This document shows, piece by piece, positions 48,484 through 58,476 of a stretch of 64,000 bases of DNA (position 1 is its first letter; every line of letters begins with the position of its first letter). Origin of the DNA: Thecamonas trahens ATCC 50062. Lineage: Eukaryota > Apusozoa > Apusomonadida > Apusomonadidae. Where the stretch lies: positions 113,684-177,683 of the forward strand of contig NW_013657661.1 of assembly GCF_000142905.1 (NCBI RefSeq). The letters run 5' to 3'. Under the pieces are notes generated by a model. It was not told where the DNA came from. It was given only the letters and a program-made list of their open reading frames with translations, and made no database searches. The translations under genes and the position numbers were made by a program.

Positions 48484-51394
48484 TCACACAGCATCGGTGC
48501 CAGAGACCAGCGAGCTCGAGCTCGAGCTCGAGCCCGAACGCGAGGTCCGCGACACGTTGGAAGTTGGGTCGGTTGATGAGACCGCGGCCGGCCGCGACGA
48601 CGACGACTGCGTCTTGCGACCGGGTCGGAAGGTGCCGTAGCGGGCAGCCTCTGGCCGAAAGTCGCCGTCCGACGACGACGACGACGACGACGAGCCCGAG
48701 CCCGAGCCCGAGCCGTCATCTCCATAGTTGAACGCACCGTTGCGGTCGCCGGCGTAGTAGCCGTGGCGCGGCTGCGGGCGGCCGACGCCAGCCGCCGCCG
48801 CCGCGCGCCGCTGCTGGTTGCGGAAGTAGACGGTGGTGAGGGCGATGATGGCGACGACCGCCACCACAGCCACCACAATGAGCGCAATGACGAGGCCGTT
48901 CGAGCTTTTGGGCGGCGAGGCCGGCGACGCCCCGCCGTTGCTCGCCACACAGCCCGAGACCGCAATCCCGCACTCGACAGTCGCCGAACTAGCCTGGAGG
49001 AGCGAGCGCGTGCCTGTCGTCGACTCGGCCTCGACCACCACGCGCGCAAACTGGCCAGCAAACTCGGTGAGCGCCGGTGAGAACTGGATGATGTACGTCC
49101 GGGTCCCGACCGGCCACACGTAGCCGGAGCCAATGATGATGCGGAGCGTGGCCGACGAGCCAAGGTTGAGGCCGGCGGTGACGGTGAGGCCGGCCGGCTG
49201 GTCCTTGGCAAGGTACATGGTGTATGTGGCCGAGGTGCCGAGCTCCACCCGATTGGCAGTGATGTCGACATCGCGAACAATCATGGTGGCAGCGTTGCCG
49301 AGTGTGAACGTGCCGCCGATGGTGCCACCGAAGCGCCAGTCGATGGTGGCACCAGTAACCACCAGGTCGGTGGCGACGTCAAGCGGCGCAGAATCGATGG
49401 TAAAGTCGACACCCTCCGGAATGGTGAGCTTCTCAACCGAGCCGCCCGATGAGGTGCACCCTGGGGGAGGGTGAGGTCGGCGCCGGAGGGGTAAAAGTTG
49501 CCGCAGAGGAGCTCGACGGTGGCGATGGCGCGCGAGGCGACAAAGCGCGAGGTTGTAGCCGGCCCGTCGAGCGAGATGCCCTGAGACTGCGCCGCCGTCG
49601 ACGTCGAGACCGTGTACGGCCGGTTGTCCCAGGTGATGGTCCAACCGGCAATGACAAAGTCGGACGGCGGATCGCCTGACCCGGTCTGAAGCGAGACGGC
49701 GAGGACGGCGTTGCCGGTCGCAGCGTTGAACGAGGCTTCGTGGGTGAGGCTGCCTGGCGGTGGCGGTGAGGAGCCGCCCAGGAGCCCGGGCAGGTCCGAT
49801 GCAGTCGCCACCGCGTTTGGCGCCTGCGGCGAGACCAGCGCACCCGAGCCGGTCGAGATCGACGCCATCGGAATGAGCCACGACGAGTGGTACCACGAGG
49901 TGTAGTCGTTGGTCCCGGTCGGCTTGGTGTAAATCCGGATGAACAGGTCCTTGAACGTGTTGGCCCCGCCGATGGCAGTTGTGGTGCCAAAGGTGAATGC
50001 CACCGCGTTGAGTTCGCCGAGCGTGTACCCGTCGCCGTTGACAAACCACGGGTATTGGACAATCGGGCCCTCGAGGCCAGTCGCACGGCCGTCAAAGTGG
50101 CGACGCCATGCCTGCTGCAGGTACCAGTTGATCTTGCCATTGCCCGTCTCGGTAAAGGCCCAGCCCGTCTCGACCTGGACCGGGAACGTCTCATCGTGGC
50201 CCACAAGCGCGCCGGCGGTGGTGATGAACGAGCTCGTCCCGTTGAGGAACGCTGCTGGCGTTGACGCCGTCATAGCAAACGTCTCGGCTCCGGTGCAGCC
50301 GTTGGTCGTCTGAGTGCCGGAAAGCGTCGTCACTGCCCCGGCATTGGAGACTGTGCGAACAACCGCGCCCTGCGAGCAGGCCTGCACAAATACCGCGCCG
50401 GCCGAACCGTCCTTGACCGCGATGCCGCCCGGGCGAACAAAGACTGAAGTGCCTGACCCGTCTGGTCCGTAGTTTGAAAGATCCGGGTTGCCAGCGACGG
50501 TGGCAACGGTGCCCGAGTTGGCCACACCGACCGAGCCGGTCGGGATGGTGACCCGCCGAATCGAGCCAAGATCGCCGACCCAGAGCGTGATCTGGGTAGC
50601 GCCCGACGCCACCGGCACAATGGAAAGATCCCACGGGAGCATGTACGTGCCAGTGGTGCCAGCGCCGTCGGCCTTGCCATGGACCGCGGGCGAGCCCGAC
50701 ACGGTGACCACCACTCCAGTGTTGACGTTGACCGAGCGGATGACGTAGTTGTGGGCATCGGCCACAAAGAGCGTGGCACCGGCGTCATAGTACGCGAGCG
50801 CGGTCGGGCCGGTAAACCACGCATTGGTTCCGGTCCCGTCCTGCCACCCGGTCTTGGCCGGGTTGCCGGCCAGTGTCGTCACCGTGTACGTGTTTGTCGA
50901 CTGCACAATCTTGCGGATGGCGTTGTTGAGCGAGTCGGCCACGAAAAGGTGTCGGTTGGGCCCGACACCGCGTGGGTCGGCTGGTTGAACCGAGCCGCGG
51001 CGCCGACGCCATCAGCAAATCCGGCCTGCGATGCCGAGCCAGCCACGAGTGTGGTCTCCATCTGTCCGGCTGTGTTGAGCGAGCCAGCCAGGATGATGTG
51101 GGTCTCCGGAATCGGGATGAGTAGCCCGTTTGAGTTGAGCTTGAGACCAACCTTGCCCGGGACAGCCGTCGCCGGCGTGAGCGGCGGCGAGAAGGCCACC
51201 GATGTTGACACGCCCTGGGAAGAGACCCGGCGCAGCACGCCTGGTGCACCAACAAGCACGACGTCACCAACCACGAGCGCAGCAAGCGTCGCAATCGCAC
51301 ACACAATCATCACCGCCGACTGCTGGAAAAGCATCCGACTCTGCCCGCGCAACACCCAATTGGCGCCATCGCAAAAAAGAGAATGGTGAGACAT
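48484..51394 (-). CDS. NHL-repeat single-pass membrane protein with Ser-rich tail, two one-base frame breaks
   Basis: About 970 residues if one base is restored at each of two points (near 50964 and 49463-49467). A signal anchor is at the N-terminus (SAVMIVCAIATLAALVVG). NHL repeats occupy about residues 60-330: LFVADAHNYVIRSV, ARFNQPTHAV, FVADSLNNAIRKI. The middle shows an unassigned beta-rich ectodomain, then DVDITANRVELG and VEKLTIPEGVDF, a beta-solenoid-like stretch. TM near 830 (VIALIVVAVVAVVAIIALTTVYF), then a cytosolic tail rich in Ser/Arg. The orientation (ectodomain outside, Ser tail inside) suggests a surface receptor or adhesion protein. The alternative start Met21 (51334) begins just before the hydrophobic anchor. 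Confidence 0.75.
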
Positions 51395-52338
51395 GATGAT
51401 GTAAGGAAGAGGCGCAAAGCGGTGACTGTTTGCCGGTGCAAGGTAGGGAGGGAGGGGAAGGGGTGGAGGAAAGGGAGGAGCGCGGTACACTGCACAAAGA
51501 ATGGAGGGGAGAGGGGGAGGGAGGGAGGGAGGGAGGGAGGGAGGGAGGGAGGGAGGGAGGGAGGGAGGGAGGGAGGGAGGGAGGGAGGGGAGGGGGGGGT
51601 GGGGGTGGGGTGTTGCACACGCCAACCGTCTAAAGAAGCACAGCCAAACACTCTTCCGGGATGGGGGGGGTGGGAAGGCGGGGGCACCAGGGGGCGGGGC
51701 GGAAGGGGGAAATCGGGCAGGGAAAGGTTCGAGAGGAACACGCAAGGTGGCATACCATTGTTATGCAGAGGTAGTCAAGAGTGTCTTGAGTACGTATGGT
51801 AGTAGGGAAGGGTGGGGGGTGTCTGGGAGCTACGAGGGATGGGCAGCGCGTGGGGCACTTTTCGGCGAACGCAGCACCTTTTTTCAGGACGAGACGTACG
51901 GCACGCAGATAAAGCCTGTGGCCATGATTTCCAGCTGTCGCTTTACCGGTTCGTGTGAGAGAGATGTCGCGCTTTATTTCAGTATATCATCGCATCGTGC
52001 GTGCGGTATGCCATCCCTGTGTGCGCGGCATAGTGCCAGCTCAGCGTGTCAAGCCACTCTCGATCGTCGTCACTGGCAAAGCCCACAAGTTGACTGCGTC
52101 GATGCCTTTGGCATCTTGCGAAGAGATATGAGCTGCTAAACAACTTGCGGCGTTACATGGCAGTGCCGCCGCAGGTGAACGTGGCCAAGTCCGTCGTTTT
52201 CGTCGGTTTTACTTGTTTCGCCGCGCATCAACATTAATCGGCGAAAAGTGGAAAAAGGCGTTGTGTTCTTTACGCCAACAAGCGGAACCACCCGACGTAC
52301 GCACGCGGGAGGGCACCTGTACAGAAGCAGCCGACGGC
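51395..52338. other. divergent intergenic region, A/T-richer than average
   Basis: About 940 bp. A (GGGA)n array at 51516-51590 is pyrimidine-rich in the sense of the left gene. From 51870 to 52260 the base composition is close to even and contains no open structure. No gene is supported. Confidence 0.45.
51516..51590. repeat. (GGGA)n array
   Basis: About 19 consecutive GGGA tetramers. Confidence 0.97.
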
Positions 52339-53844
52339 ATGAGCAAGACGGATTTAAAGCACGAGAAGGCAGAGGGCAAAGGCGCCGATAGCAAGGACGC
52401 AGAGGTAATGGATGTTCCGGAGCAGAGGACGCTGGAGCGCAAGGTGCTGTGGTGGGTGGTGGGCGCGGTGGTGGTGCTGGCTCTTGCTGGCTCGTGCGGG
52501 GTTTGGCTGGCGGTGCGGGGCGGGCCGATGGCTGTGGCGCACCGCGGGGCGTCGGGTGACGCTCCGGAGAACACCATGCCGGCGGTCAAGGCTGCGCTGG
52601 CTGTCCACGGCGCTGCTGTCGAGTTTGACGTCCAGATCACCAAAGATGGCGTAGTGATCGGCATGCACGACACGACCGTCGACCGGACGACAAACGGAAA
52701 GGGCAAGGTCAACGATCTGGAGTGGTCATACATCGCCACACTCGATGCTGGATCGTGGAAGAGCGAGAAGTTTGCCGGAACGCGCGTGCCGCGGCTGGAG
52801 GAAGTGCTTGAGGCCATGGCAGCGATGCCTGATCGACTCCTGCTGCTGGACACCAAGAACATTGGCGCCGGCCTGTTTGCCGGCGTCGCGGCGGCGCTCG
52901 ACGCAGCGCCAGCGAGCGTCCGCTCCCAGGTCCGCATCGGGTGCTGGGACAAAAAGTGTCTGGAGGCTGCGACCGCCGCCGGCCTTGGCGACGTACCGCG
53001 CATTGTCATCACCCCGTTCCCGGTGGCCCCGTTCGCCTTTGACGCCTACCGCAAGCTCGGCGTCGAGGGCTTCAACGTCGGCCTCCAGTTTGGCTTCCTC
53101 GGCCTCTGCAAGCCGTGGACCGCCAAGGCGCAGCACTCTGGCTTCTCGGTCTGGGTCTGGACCATCGATGACGAGAAGACGATGGGCAAGGTCGCCTCGT
53201 GGGGCGTCGACGGCGTCGTCACCAACTACCCGGCGCGGGTCGGCGGCCTGCATGCCGCCCACCATCGCCTGCGTCACGGCTTCCATCACGGCCACGGCCA
53301 TGGCCATCACGGCCACGGCCATGGCCATCATGGCCACGACGACGACCATCATGGCCACGACGACGACCATCACGGCCACGACCAAGGCCAACACAACGGC
53401 CACGACCAGGGCCAACACGACGGCCACGACCAGGGCCAACACGGCGGCGACCATCACGGCCACGACCAAGGCCAACACAACGGCCACGACCAGGGCCAAC
53501 ACGACGGCCATGGCCACCGCCACGGCCACCGCCACGGCCACGATGGCAAGCACGACAACCTCCTCCACGGCGGCGGCAAGTGTGGCTCCGCCATGGCCGA
53601 AGCCCATCGCGCCGCCATGGTTTACGCATGCTTCACTTTCCATGACCACGGCCCGTTCATGGGCGACGACGTGAAAATGTCCCCAGGCGAGGCGTTCCTT
53701 TATGACTCGGCGTCGTGCAAGGCGCTCGCCAACTGCCCGCGCACCGCCGACGGCGCAGACATCGACGCTACTGCCGACGAGACCGCAGCCTGCGCCAAGC
53801 ATGCCGCTGATCTCGTCGAGGAGTACCTCGGCCTTGTCCACTAA
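52339..53844 (+). CDS. glycerophosphodiester phosphodiesterase (GDPD) with His-rich repeat insert
   Basis: 501 residues. TM anchor at about 33-58 (VVGAVVVLALAGSCGVWLAV) with a charged N-terminal tail. GDPD barrel: AHRGASGDAPENT (catalytic His and Glu), VEFDVQITKDGVVIGMHD (metal Asp and second catalytic His), DRTTNGKG and the C-terminal VWVWTIDD and VTNYPA motif. It cleaves glycerophosphodiesters to glycerol 3-phosphate plus an alcohol. Between about 315 and 405 is an array of His-Gly-His and GHDQGQHNGHD units, then a Cys-containing C-terminal domain (about 420-500; CFTFHDHGPFMGDD) not typical of the family. The His array could bind Zn2+, Ni2+ or Cu2+; this is inference. Confidence 0.9.
   Translation: MSKTDLKHEKAEGKGADSKDAEVMDVPEQRTLERKVLWWVVGAVVVLALAGSCGVWLAVRGGPMAVAHRGASGDAPENTMPAVKAALAVHGAAVEFDVQITKDGVVIGMHDTTVDRTTNGKGKVNDLEWSYIATLDAGSWKSEKFAGTRVPRLEEVLEAMAAMPDRLLLLDTKNIGAGLFAGVAAALDAAPASVRSQVRIGCWDKKCLEAATAAGLGDVPRIVITPFPVAPFAFDAYRKLGVEGFNVGLQFGFLGLCKPWTAKAQHSGFSVWVWTIDDEKTMGKVASWGVDGVVTNYPARVGGLHAAHHRLRHGFHHGHGHGHHGHGHGHHGHDDDHHGHDDDHHGHDQGQHNGHDQGQHDGHDQGQHGGDHHGHDQGQHNGHDQGQHDGHGHRHGHRHGHDGKHDNLLHGGGKCGSAMAEAHRAAMVYACFTFHDHGPFMGDDVKMSPGEAFLYDSASCKALANCPRTADGADIDATADETAACAKHAADLVEEYLGLVH
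53280..53548 (+). repeat. coding His-Gly repeat array
   Basis: Imperfect repeats such as CACGGCCACGGCCATGGC and GGCCACGACCAAGGCCAACA, encoding the His-rich segment of the GDPD. Confidence 0.9.
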
Positions 53845-54062
53845 GTCGTCCAGCACATCAACACTCTCTCTTTAACACATCATCCATACACCTTGCCCTG
53901 CATCGTGGCCCAGACACCCTGGACTATGCACACGTCAGCGCGCACCTGTTGAGCAGACTTGCCAGACGCGCATTCACACCTCACCCGCACACGGCCTCGA
54001 CGTAAACTTGGGGTGTAACTCCATCGCCACACACTCGCAGCCGCGCCCAAGCTTCCTGTTGC

Positions 54063-55070
54063 ATGCTCCGCTGCCTGTCGCGCACTCTGGTCCCGCTCCG
54101 CTACCTGTCTGTCGCGTCACGCATGTCGGAGTCGTCGTCGTCAGCCACATCTTCGGGCTTTGATGCCACCCAGCGCTTTCTCTTTGATCTCAACGGATTC
54201 ATTGTTCTTCGCGGCGTGCTTGATGCCAATGAGGTTGCCAGTCTCCAAGCTGCCGTCGATGCGCACGCGTCCGAGGCAGTGTCGCGCGACGCCGGGGCGC
54301 TCAAGAACGCCAAGGACGGGAGCGCGCTGTCGGCGCCCGGCTCACGACGTGATCTCGGCGGTATGTTAGGCTGGGAAGGCGTTGCAGGCGACGCGTTCCG
54401 CAGTTTGCTCGTCCACCCTCGGATTGCGCCGTACCTTGTGGACCTTCTCGGCGAGGGCTACCGACTCGACCACCAGCCCATTGTACTCGTGCAGGACGGC
54501 GGGTCCGAGGGCTTCTCGCTCCATGGTGGGCCGCTCACCTCATCCGGCACGTTCAATCCTGAGCTGCAGTACCGGGCGGTGGCGGGGCAAATGTGGACAT
54601 CGCTCCTGGCGTGCGCAGTCCATCTCTCCGAGGCCCAAGCCGGCGATGGCGGGTTCTGCGTCGTGCCCGGCTCGCACAAGGCTAACTTTCCGGTCCCGCC
54701 CGAATTTGCCACCGGCGACGCGCCGGCCTTTGCCGAGCACATCCACCAGCCGGTCGTCTCGCCGGGTGACGTTGTGCTCTTCTCCGAGGCAACCGTCCAC
54801 GGCGCGTTGCCCTGGACTGCCGATCACCAACGACGCGTGGCGCTCTTCCGATTCGCCACGCCCTCGTACGGCTACGGCCGCGCCTATCTGGAGGAGTTTG
54901 GCGGTGATGTCTTGAGCAAGTGCACGCCCGAGCAGGCTGCCGTCCTCCTTCCACCCTACGCCCCGCGCCTCGAGCGCCCGATCGCCACCCGTCCCGGTGC
55001 CTCCGCCACTCCGCGATCAGAGGCCAAGAAGGCACACGATCGCGCTGTCTTTAACACTTCTTACTTTTGA
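54063..55070 (+). CDS. PhyH (phytanoyl-CoA dioxygenase)-family oxygenase
   Basis: 335 residues. Jelly-roll Fe(II)/2-oxoglutarate fold in the PhyH family: FDLNGFIVLRGVL at about 40, SLHGGPLTSSG near 153, GGFCVVPGSHKANFP near 203, and VHGALPW...RRVALFRF at about 245-262. The metal-binding first motif reads H-G-G, without the Asp of the usual HxD, as in some bacterial PhyH relatives; activity is therefore uncertain. Residues 1-22 (LRCLSRTLVPLRYLSVASRM) look like a mitochondrial or peroxisomal-type leader; an alternative start is Met21 (54123). The substrate is unknown. Confidence 0.82.
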   Translation: MLRCLSRTLVPLRYLSVASRMSESSSSATSSGFDATQRFLFDLNGFIVLRGVLDANEVASLQAAVDAHASEAVSRDAGALKNAKDGSALSAPGSRRDLGGMLGWEGVAGDAFRSLLVHPRIAPYLVDLLGEGYRLDHQPIVLVQDGGSEGFSLHGGPLTSSGTFNPELQYRAVAGQMWTSLLACAVHLSEAQAGDGGFCVVPGSHKANFPVPPEFATGDAPAFAEHIHQPVVSPGDVVLFSEATVHGALPWTADHQRRVALFRFATPSYGYGRAYLEEFGGDVLSKCTPEQAAVLLPPYAPRLERPIATRPGASATPRSEAKKAHDRAVFNTSYF

Positions 55071-55314
55071 TCAAACTTCCCCCCTCCTTCCTCGCCGTAC
55101 ATGCGATTGCTACCACGTTTGCCACCACCAGCTGCAGCCGATGTGCGTGTTTGTCACAGCGGCACGGCGCGCGTCGGCAGCTCGTCCGCTGCTGCAGACG
55201 CTGCTCTCAGCGGCGTGACCATCCTCGCCCTCATACTGCTCTCTCCTGTGGGCACCAAGCACCTCACCGACCACACACATATACAACTACATATACATAA
55301 GCCTCCAACCGGGC

Positions 55315-55803
55315 ATGTCTGAAGCCGAGGTCACGCCCAAGCGGCAGAAGGGCCTGGACGGCACGCCCAAGCCGTCACTAGCTCAACCCGCCCCTGCGCA
55401 ACCCGCCCCTGCGCAACCCGCCAAGCCGGTCAAGCAGGCCAAGCCAACCAAGGGCAAGGCCGCCAAGGCTCGCAAGGCCGCCAAGGGCCGCGGAGTCAAG
55501 CACAAGGTGGTCTACGAGCGCATCAACTACCTCGTCCAGGCCGCGGTGGCAGTCGTCGAGCTCTCACCCGATCTGGCGCGCCACTACGTGGGCAACATCC
55601 GCGAGCTCGCCCGCCGTCTCGTTCTCCGCTTAGACAGATCCATCTCGCGCCAGCTCTGCAAGGGCTGCGATATCATCCTCGTTCCACACATCTCGGCCAA
55701 GGTCCGCATCAAGGCCAAGCTCGTGACGACAACTTGCCTCTCCTGCGGCCAATCCTCGTCGCACTCGGGCATCACCTTTGCCACATCCGATCCCTCGCCG
55801 TAG
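55315..55803 (+). CDS. RNase P/MRP Rpr2/Rpp21/SNM1 family subunit
   Basis: 162 residues. The first 65 are Lys/Ala/Pro-rich (PAPAQPAPAQPAKP), then a helical segment ERINYLVQAAVAV, RHYVGNIRELARRLVLRLD (the SRHYVxxLRxIAxxLVLRLD element of Rpp21) and two zinc pairs: CKGC and CLSCG. Rpr2/Rpp21 is a protein subunit of nuclear RNase P, which cuts the 5' leader of tRNA precursors. The four Cys are all present. SNM1 (RNase MRP) is a close relative, and I cannot separate the two. Confidence 0.88.
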   Translation: MSEAEVTPKRQKGLDGTPKPSLAQPAPAQPAPAQPAKPVKQAKPTKGKAAKARKAAKGRGVKHKVVYERINYLVQAAVAVVELSPDLARHYVGNIRELARRLVLRLDRSISRQLCKGCDIILVPHISAKVRIKAKLVTTTCLSCGQSSSHSGITFATSDPSP

Positions 55804-55983
55804 TCGCCCGCCCTGTCCTGCTCCACTCCCCCACGGCGCAAGCAACCGCGCTGTCAACGCACTTGCCCCGCCCCACCAAGCATGTCAAGCACCAGATCAA
55901 CCACGCCATGACCTCGCATGACCACAGAGCCAGTGCCAGTGCGAGTGCCAGTGCGAGTGCCACCCCACTCGAGCCCCACCACC

Positions 55984-57331
55984 ATGGGCACAACTTGGTC
56001 TACGCAATGGGAGCAGTACTCAGTGGGAATGAAGGCCTTGGTTGTAGCCTCTGCCATGTACATAGTCTACTGGTGTACGTACTAGCCCCTCCCCTCTCCG
56101 CCCGCCTCTCTCCTCCTGCACCGCACTGGCCCCACTCACCCCCCCCCATCCTGTTGCAGTCTACGCCGCCTGGCATGCAGCCAAAGAGTACTACGGAATC
56201 CAAGTGCGGCTGCGGGAGATGCTAGAGTCGCCGGTACTGGTGGGAGGCGACGGTCCGTGGCGTGGCAAGTCCATCGCTGTTGTCCTCAATCCAGTCTCAG
56301 GCGCAGGGACGGCCGAAGCCGTCTTTGACTCACTGGTCGTGCCGCTGATGACCATGGCCGGTGTAGAGCACTCGCTGATGACCACACGTGCTGCTTCTGA
56401 TATGACCAGAGTCATTGCCGAGGTCAACTGGGAGAACTTTGATGCGCTAATGGTCTGCGGCGGTGACGGGACATTCAACGAGGCCATTAACGCGCTACGC
56501 GAGCTTGCGCCGGGGCTGGAGACCAAACTTCCACTGATGCTTCTTCCCATGGGCACCTCGAACGGCCTTGTGCGGTCGCATGGCGATGCAAGCGTTCTTG
56601 AGGCCGCCTTCCGCGCTCTCACCTCACTCCCGCTTCCCACTGACGCATGGGACGTCCGCATCGTGCCGTTTGCGCCGGGCGCTGAGCCCGTCGACCGCAT
56701 CGACGCCTTTATGATGTCGTGGGCCATGGTCGCCGAGCACGACGACTACCAGGAGCGCAAGTTCCGCTGGATGGGTCCGACCCTGGCGTCGCTCGCTGCT
56801 CCGCTTGTCACCATCGCTGGCATGCGCCACTACGAGGGCACCATCTCGTTTCTTCCAGCCCCTGCCGCCCATGCCCGCGCTGTCGCCGCCGGCCACGACT
56901 ACTACGTCGATCCGGCGACGCTGCCAGCGGTCGCACCGCCCGAGTGGCATCGCCTCCATGCCGATTCTCCCCCCGACTCTGACGCCCAAGCAACCTGGCG
57001 GACCATCCCAACCCCGGTTGTCCTCTGCACCGCCGTCAACGTGGCGTGGCAGGCGGCCGACATTCAGTTCTCGCCGGGCGCAGTTGCTGACGACGGCGCC
57101 CTCGATGTCTGCATCCTCGGAAGCGGCGCCTCGCGCCTCGGCGCCCTCCGCATCTTCATCTCCATCGAATCCGGACGTCATGTCACCTATCCGCACACCC
57201 TCTTTGCCAAGGCCAGTGCGCTCCACATCGTCCCAGCCTCTCCCTCCCGTCTCTCGCTCTCAGGCGAGACGCTCCCCTTTGGCGAGATCCGCATCGTTGT
57301 CCGTCCCAGCCATCTCCACATGGTCCGCTAG
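55984..57331 (+). CDS. sphingosine/diacylglycerol kinase-like lipid kinase, two exons
   Basis: Exon 1 55984..56074 and exon 2 56160..57331, 420 residues. The exon junction joins VVASAMYIVYW to FYAAWHAAKEYYG, one continuous membrane-binding helix. DAGK catalytic domain: VVLNPVSGAGTA, then GGDGTFNEAINAL (nucleotide loop), PMGTSNGLVRSH and AVNVAWQAADIQFSP, with LDVCILG. Lipid kinases of this fold transfer phosphate from ATP to sphingosine, ceramide or diacylglycerol; which one cannot be decided. ATG 55984 sits in CACCATGG, better context than in-frame ATGs at 55918 and 55882, which would add a Val-Pro-Arg repeat. Confidence 0.88.
56075..56159 (+). other. intron of the lipid kinase gene
   Basis: 85 nt, donor GTACGTACTAG, candidate branch site CCACTCACC about 22 nt upstream of acceptor GTTGCAG; the polypyrimidine tract is C-rich. 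Confidence 0.88.
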
Positions 57332-57542
57332 CAGCATCAGACGAACCGCCCTCCACAGATCACAGACTACTGGCCTTTGACAACACACACACAGAATCCC
57401 AATCATCGGCTGTTCGCAGGTCACAGCGCGCCTGTCCGACCACCAACCACCACCACCTACCACCAACCCACCCACACTCCACCACCACGACCACACATAC
57501 ACACACATCCACACACACAACACACACACACACACACACACC

Positions 57543-58298
57543 ATGACCGACAGACAGGACAAAGTCACCCGGACCAACGAGCTTCTGGCATACCTACAAG
57601 GCCCAGGCGAGCGGCTCGGCCCTGCACCCTGCCGCCCTGCGCTGTTTCCAGGCACAAGCGAGGGAGGACGACGACATGGCAAGGACGACGACAACGACTG
57701 CGACTCCGAGTTGGACTCGGACTCGGTGGAGGTTGATCTGGGCTTTGCTTCGTCGTCGGTGGGCGACTCGTCGGGCGATGCGGGGATGAGCAGGTGCTCG
57801 TCCGGGCACAGGGTCACCTTTGCTGCAGATGTCGACGAGTACTCGGCTTCGCACAGGCCCATGCGGAGGTGGGAAAGCCAGGCACCGGCCGGATCTCTCA
57901 TGGCTGATGCTGTGCCAAGTCCTGCCACGCTCTCCGCCAAGTACGAGAGCCGGAAGAATCCCGCAGGCCTCCGCCGGATGGCCCAATCGCTGCCGACTCT
58001 CGCCCTCGACGGCGATGCCTATGCACCGTCAGCAGCAGGGAGCGACTTTGCCGCCTTTGTCTACCATCCAGATCGGACTCCGCCGGTTTCGAGCCTGCCG
58101 GTCCTCGGCCGCGAGTGGCGCGGGGCTGTAGCCGACATGCTCGGCCACGATCACGAATCGGTCTCGCAGACCATCATCGATCCTCTACCCGACGCATGGA
58201 TCAACTCGTACCTCAAGCAACTTGCCGTCCACCCGCCGCTTCCGCACATGCTTCCGCGCCGCCCGCCTCCGACACCCAAGGGCGTCGTGCAGAGCTAA
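57543..58298 (+). CDS. protein of unknown function with a PP1-docking RVTF motif
   Basis: 251 residues, mostly Ser/Asp/Pro-rich and probably disordered. Residues about 80-95 read GHRVTFAADVDEY: RVTF fits the R/K-V-x-F docking motif of protein phosphatase 1 regulators, with acidic residues after it as is common. A conserved-looking C-terminal helix is VSQTIIDPLPDAWINSYLKQL. The 5' leader is a CA-rich run that ends CACCATG. No enzyme domain. The motif is short and can occur by chance. Confidence 0.65.
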   Translation: MTDRQDKVTRTNELLAYLQGPGERLGPAPCRPALFPGTSEGGRRHGKDDDNDCDSELDSDSVEVDLGFASSSVGDSSGDAGMSRCSSGHRVTFAADVDEYSASHRPMRRWESQAPAGSLMADAVPSPATLSAKYESRKNPAGLRRMAQSLPTLALDGDAYAPSAAGSDFAAFVYHPDRTPPVSSLPVLGREWRGAVADMLGHDHESVSQTIIDPLPDAWINSYLKQLAVHPPLPHMLPRRPPPTPKGVVQS

Positions 58299-58476
58299 CC
58301 CACGTCGCTGGCATCGGTGGCGCGGGTGGCGGGCCGCCAGCGGGCCGCCAGCCACCACTGCAGGATAAAGCCGTCAGCCGAGCGCAAGGACAAGCTGGAC
58401 GTCAGGGACACACTTGTCCCTCCTCTGGTGCTCTTGCCCCTCAGCCCCCCCTCCTTCACACTACTTATCACACACC

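Noticed and set aside
14286-50968. Programmed ribosomal frameshifting as the cause of the broken frames
   Set aside because: Six sites have no common slippery heptamer and lie in unrelated genes; the common factor is a G/C run missing one base.
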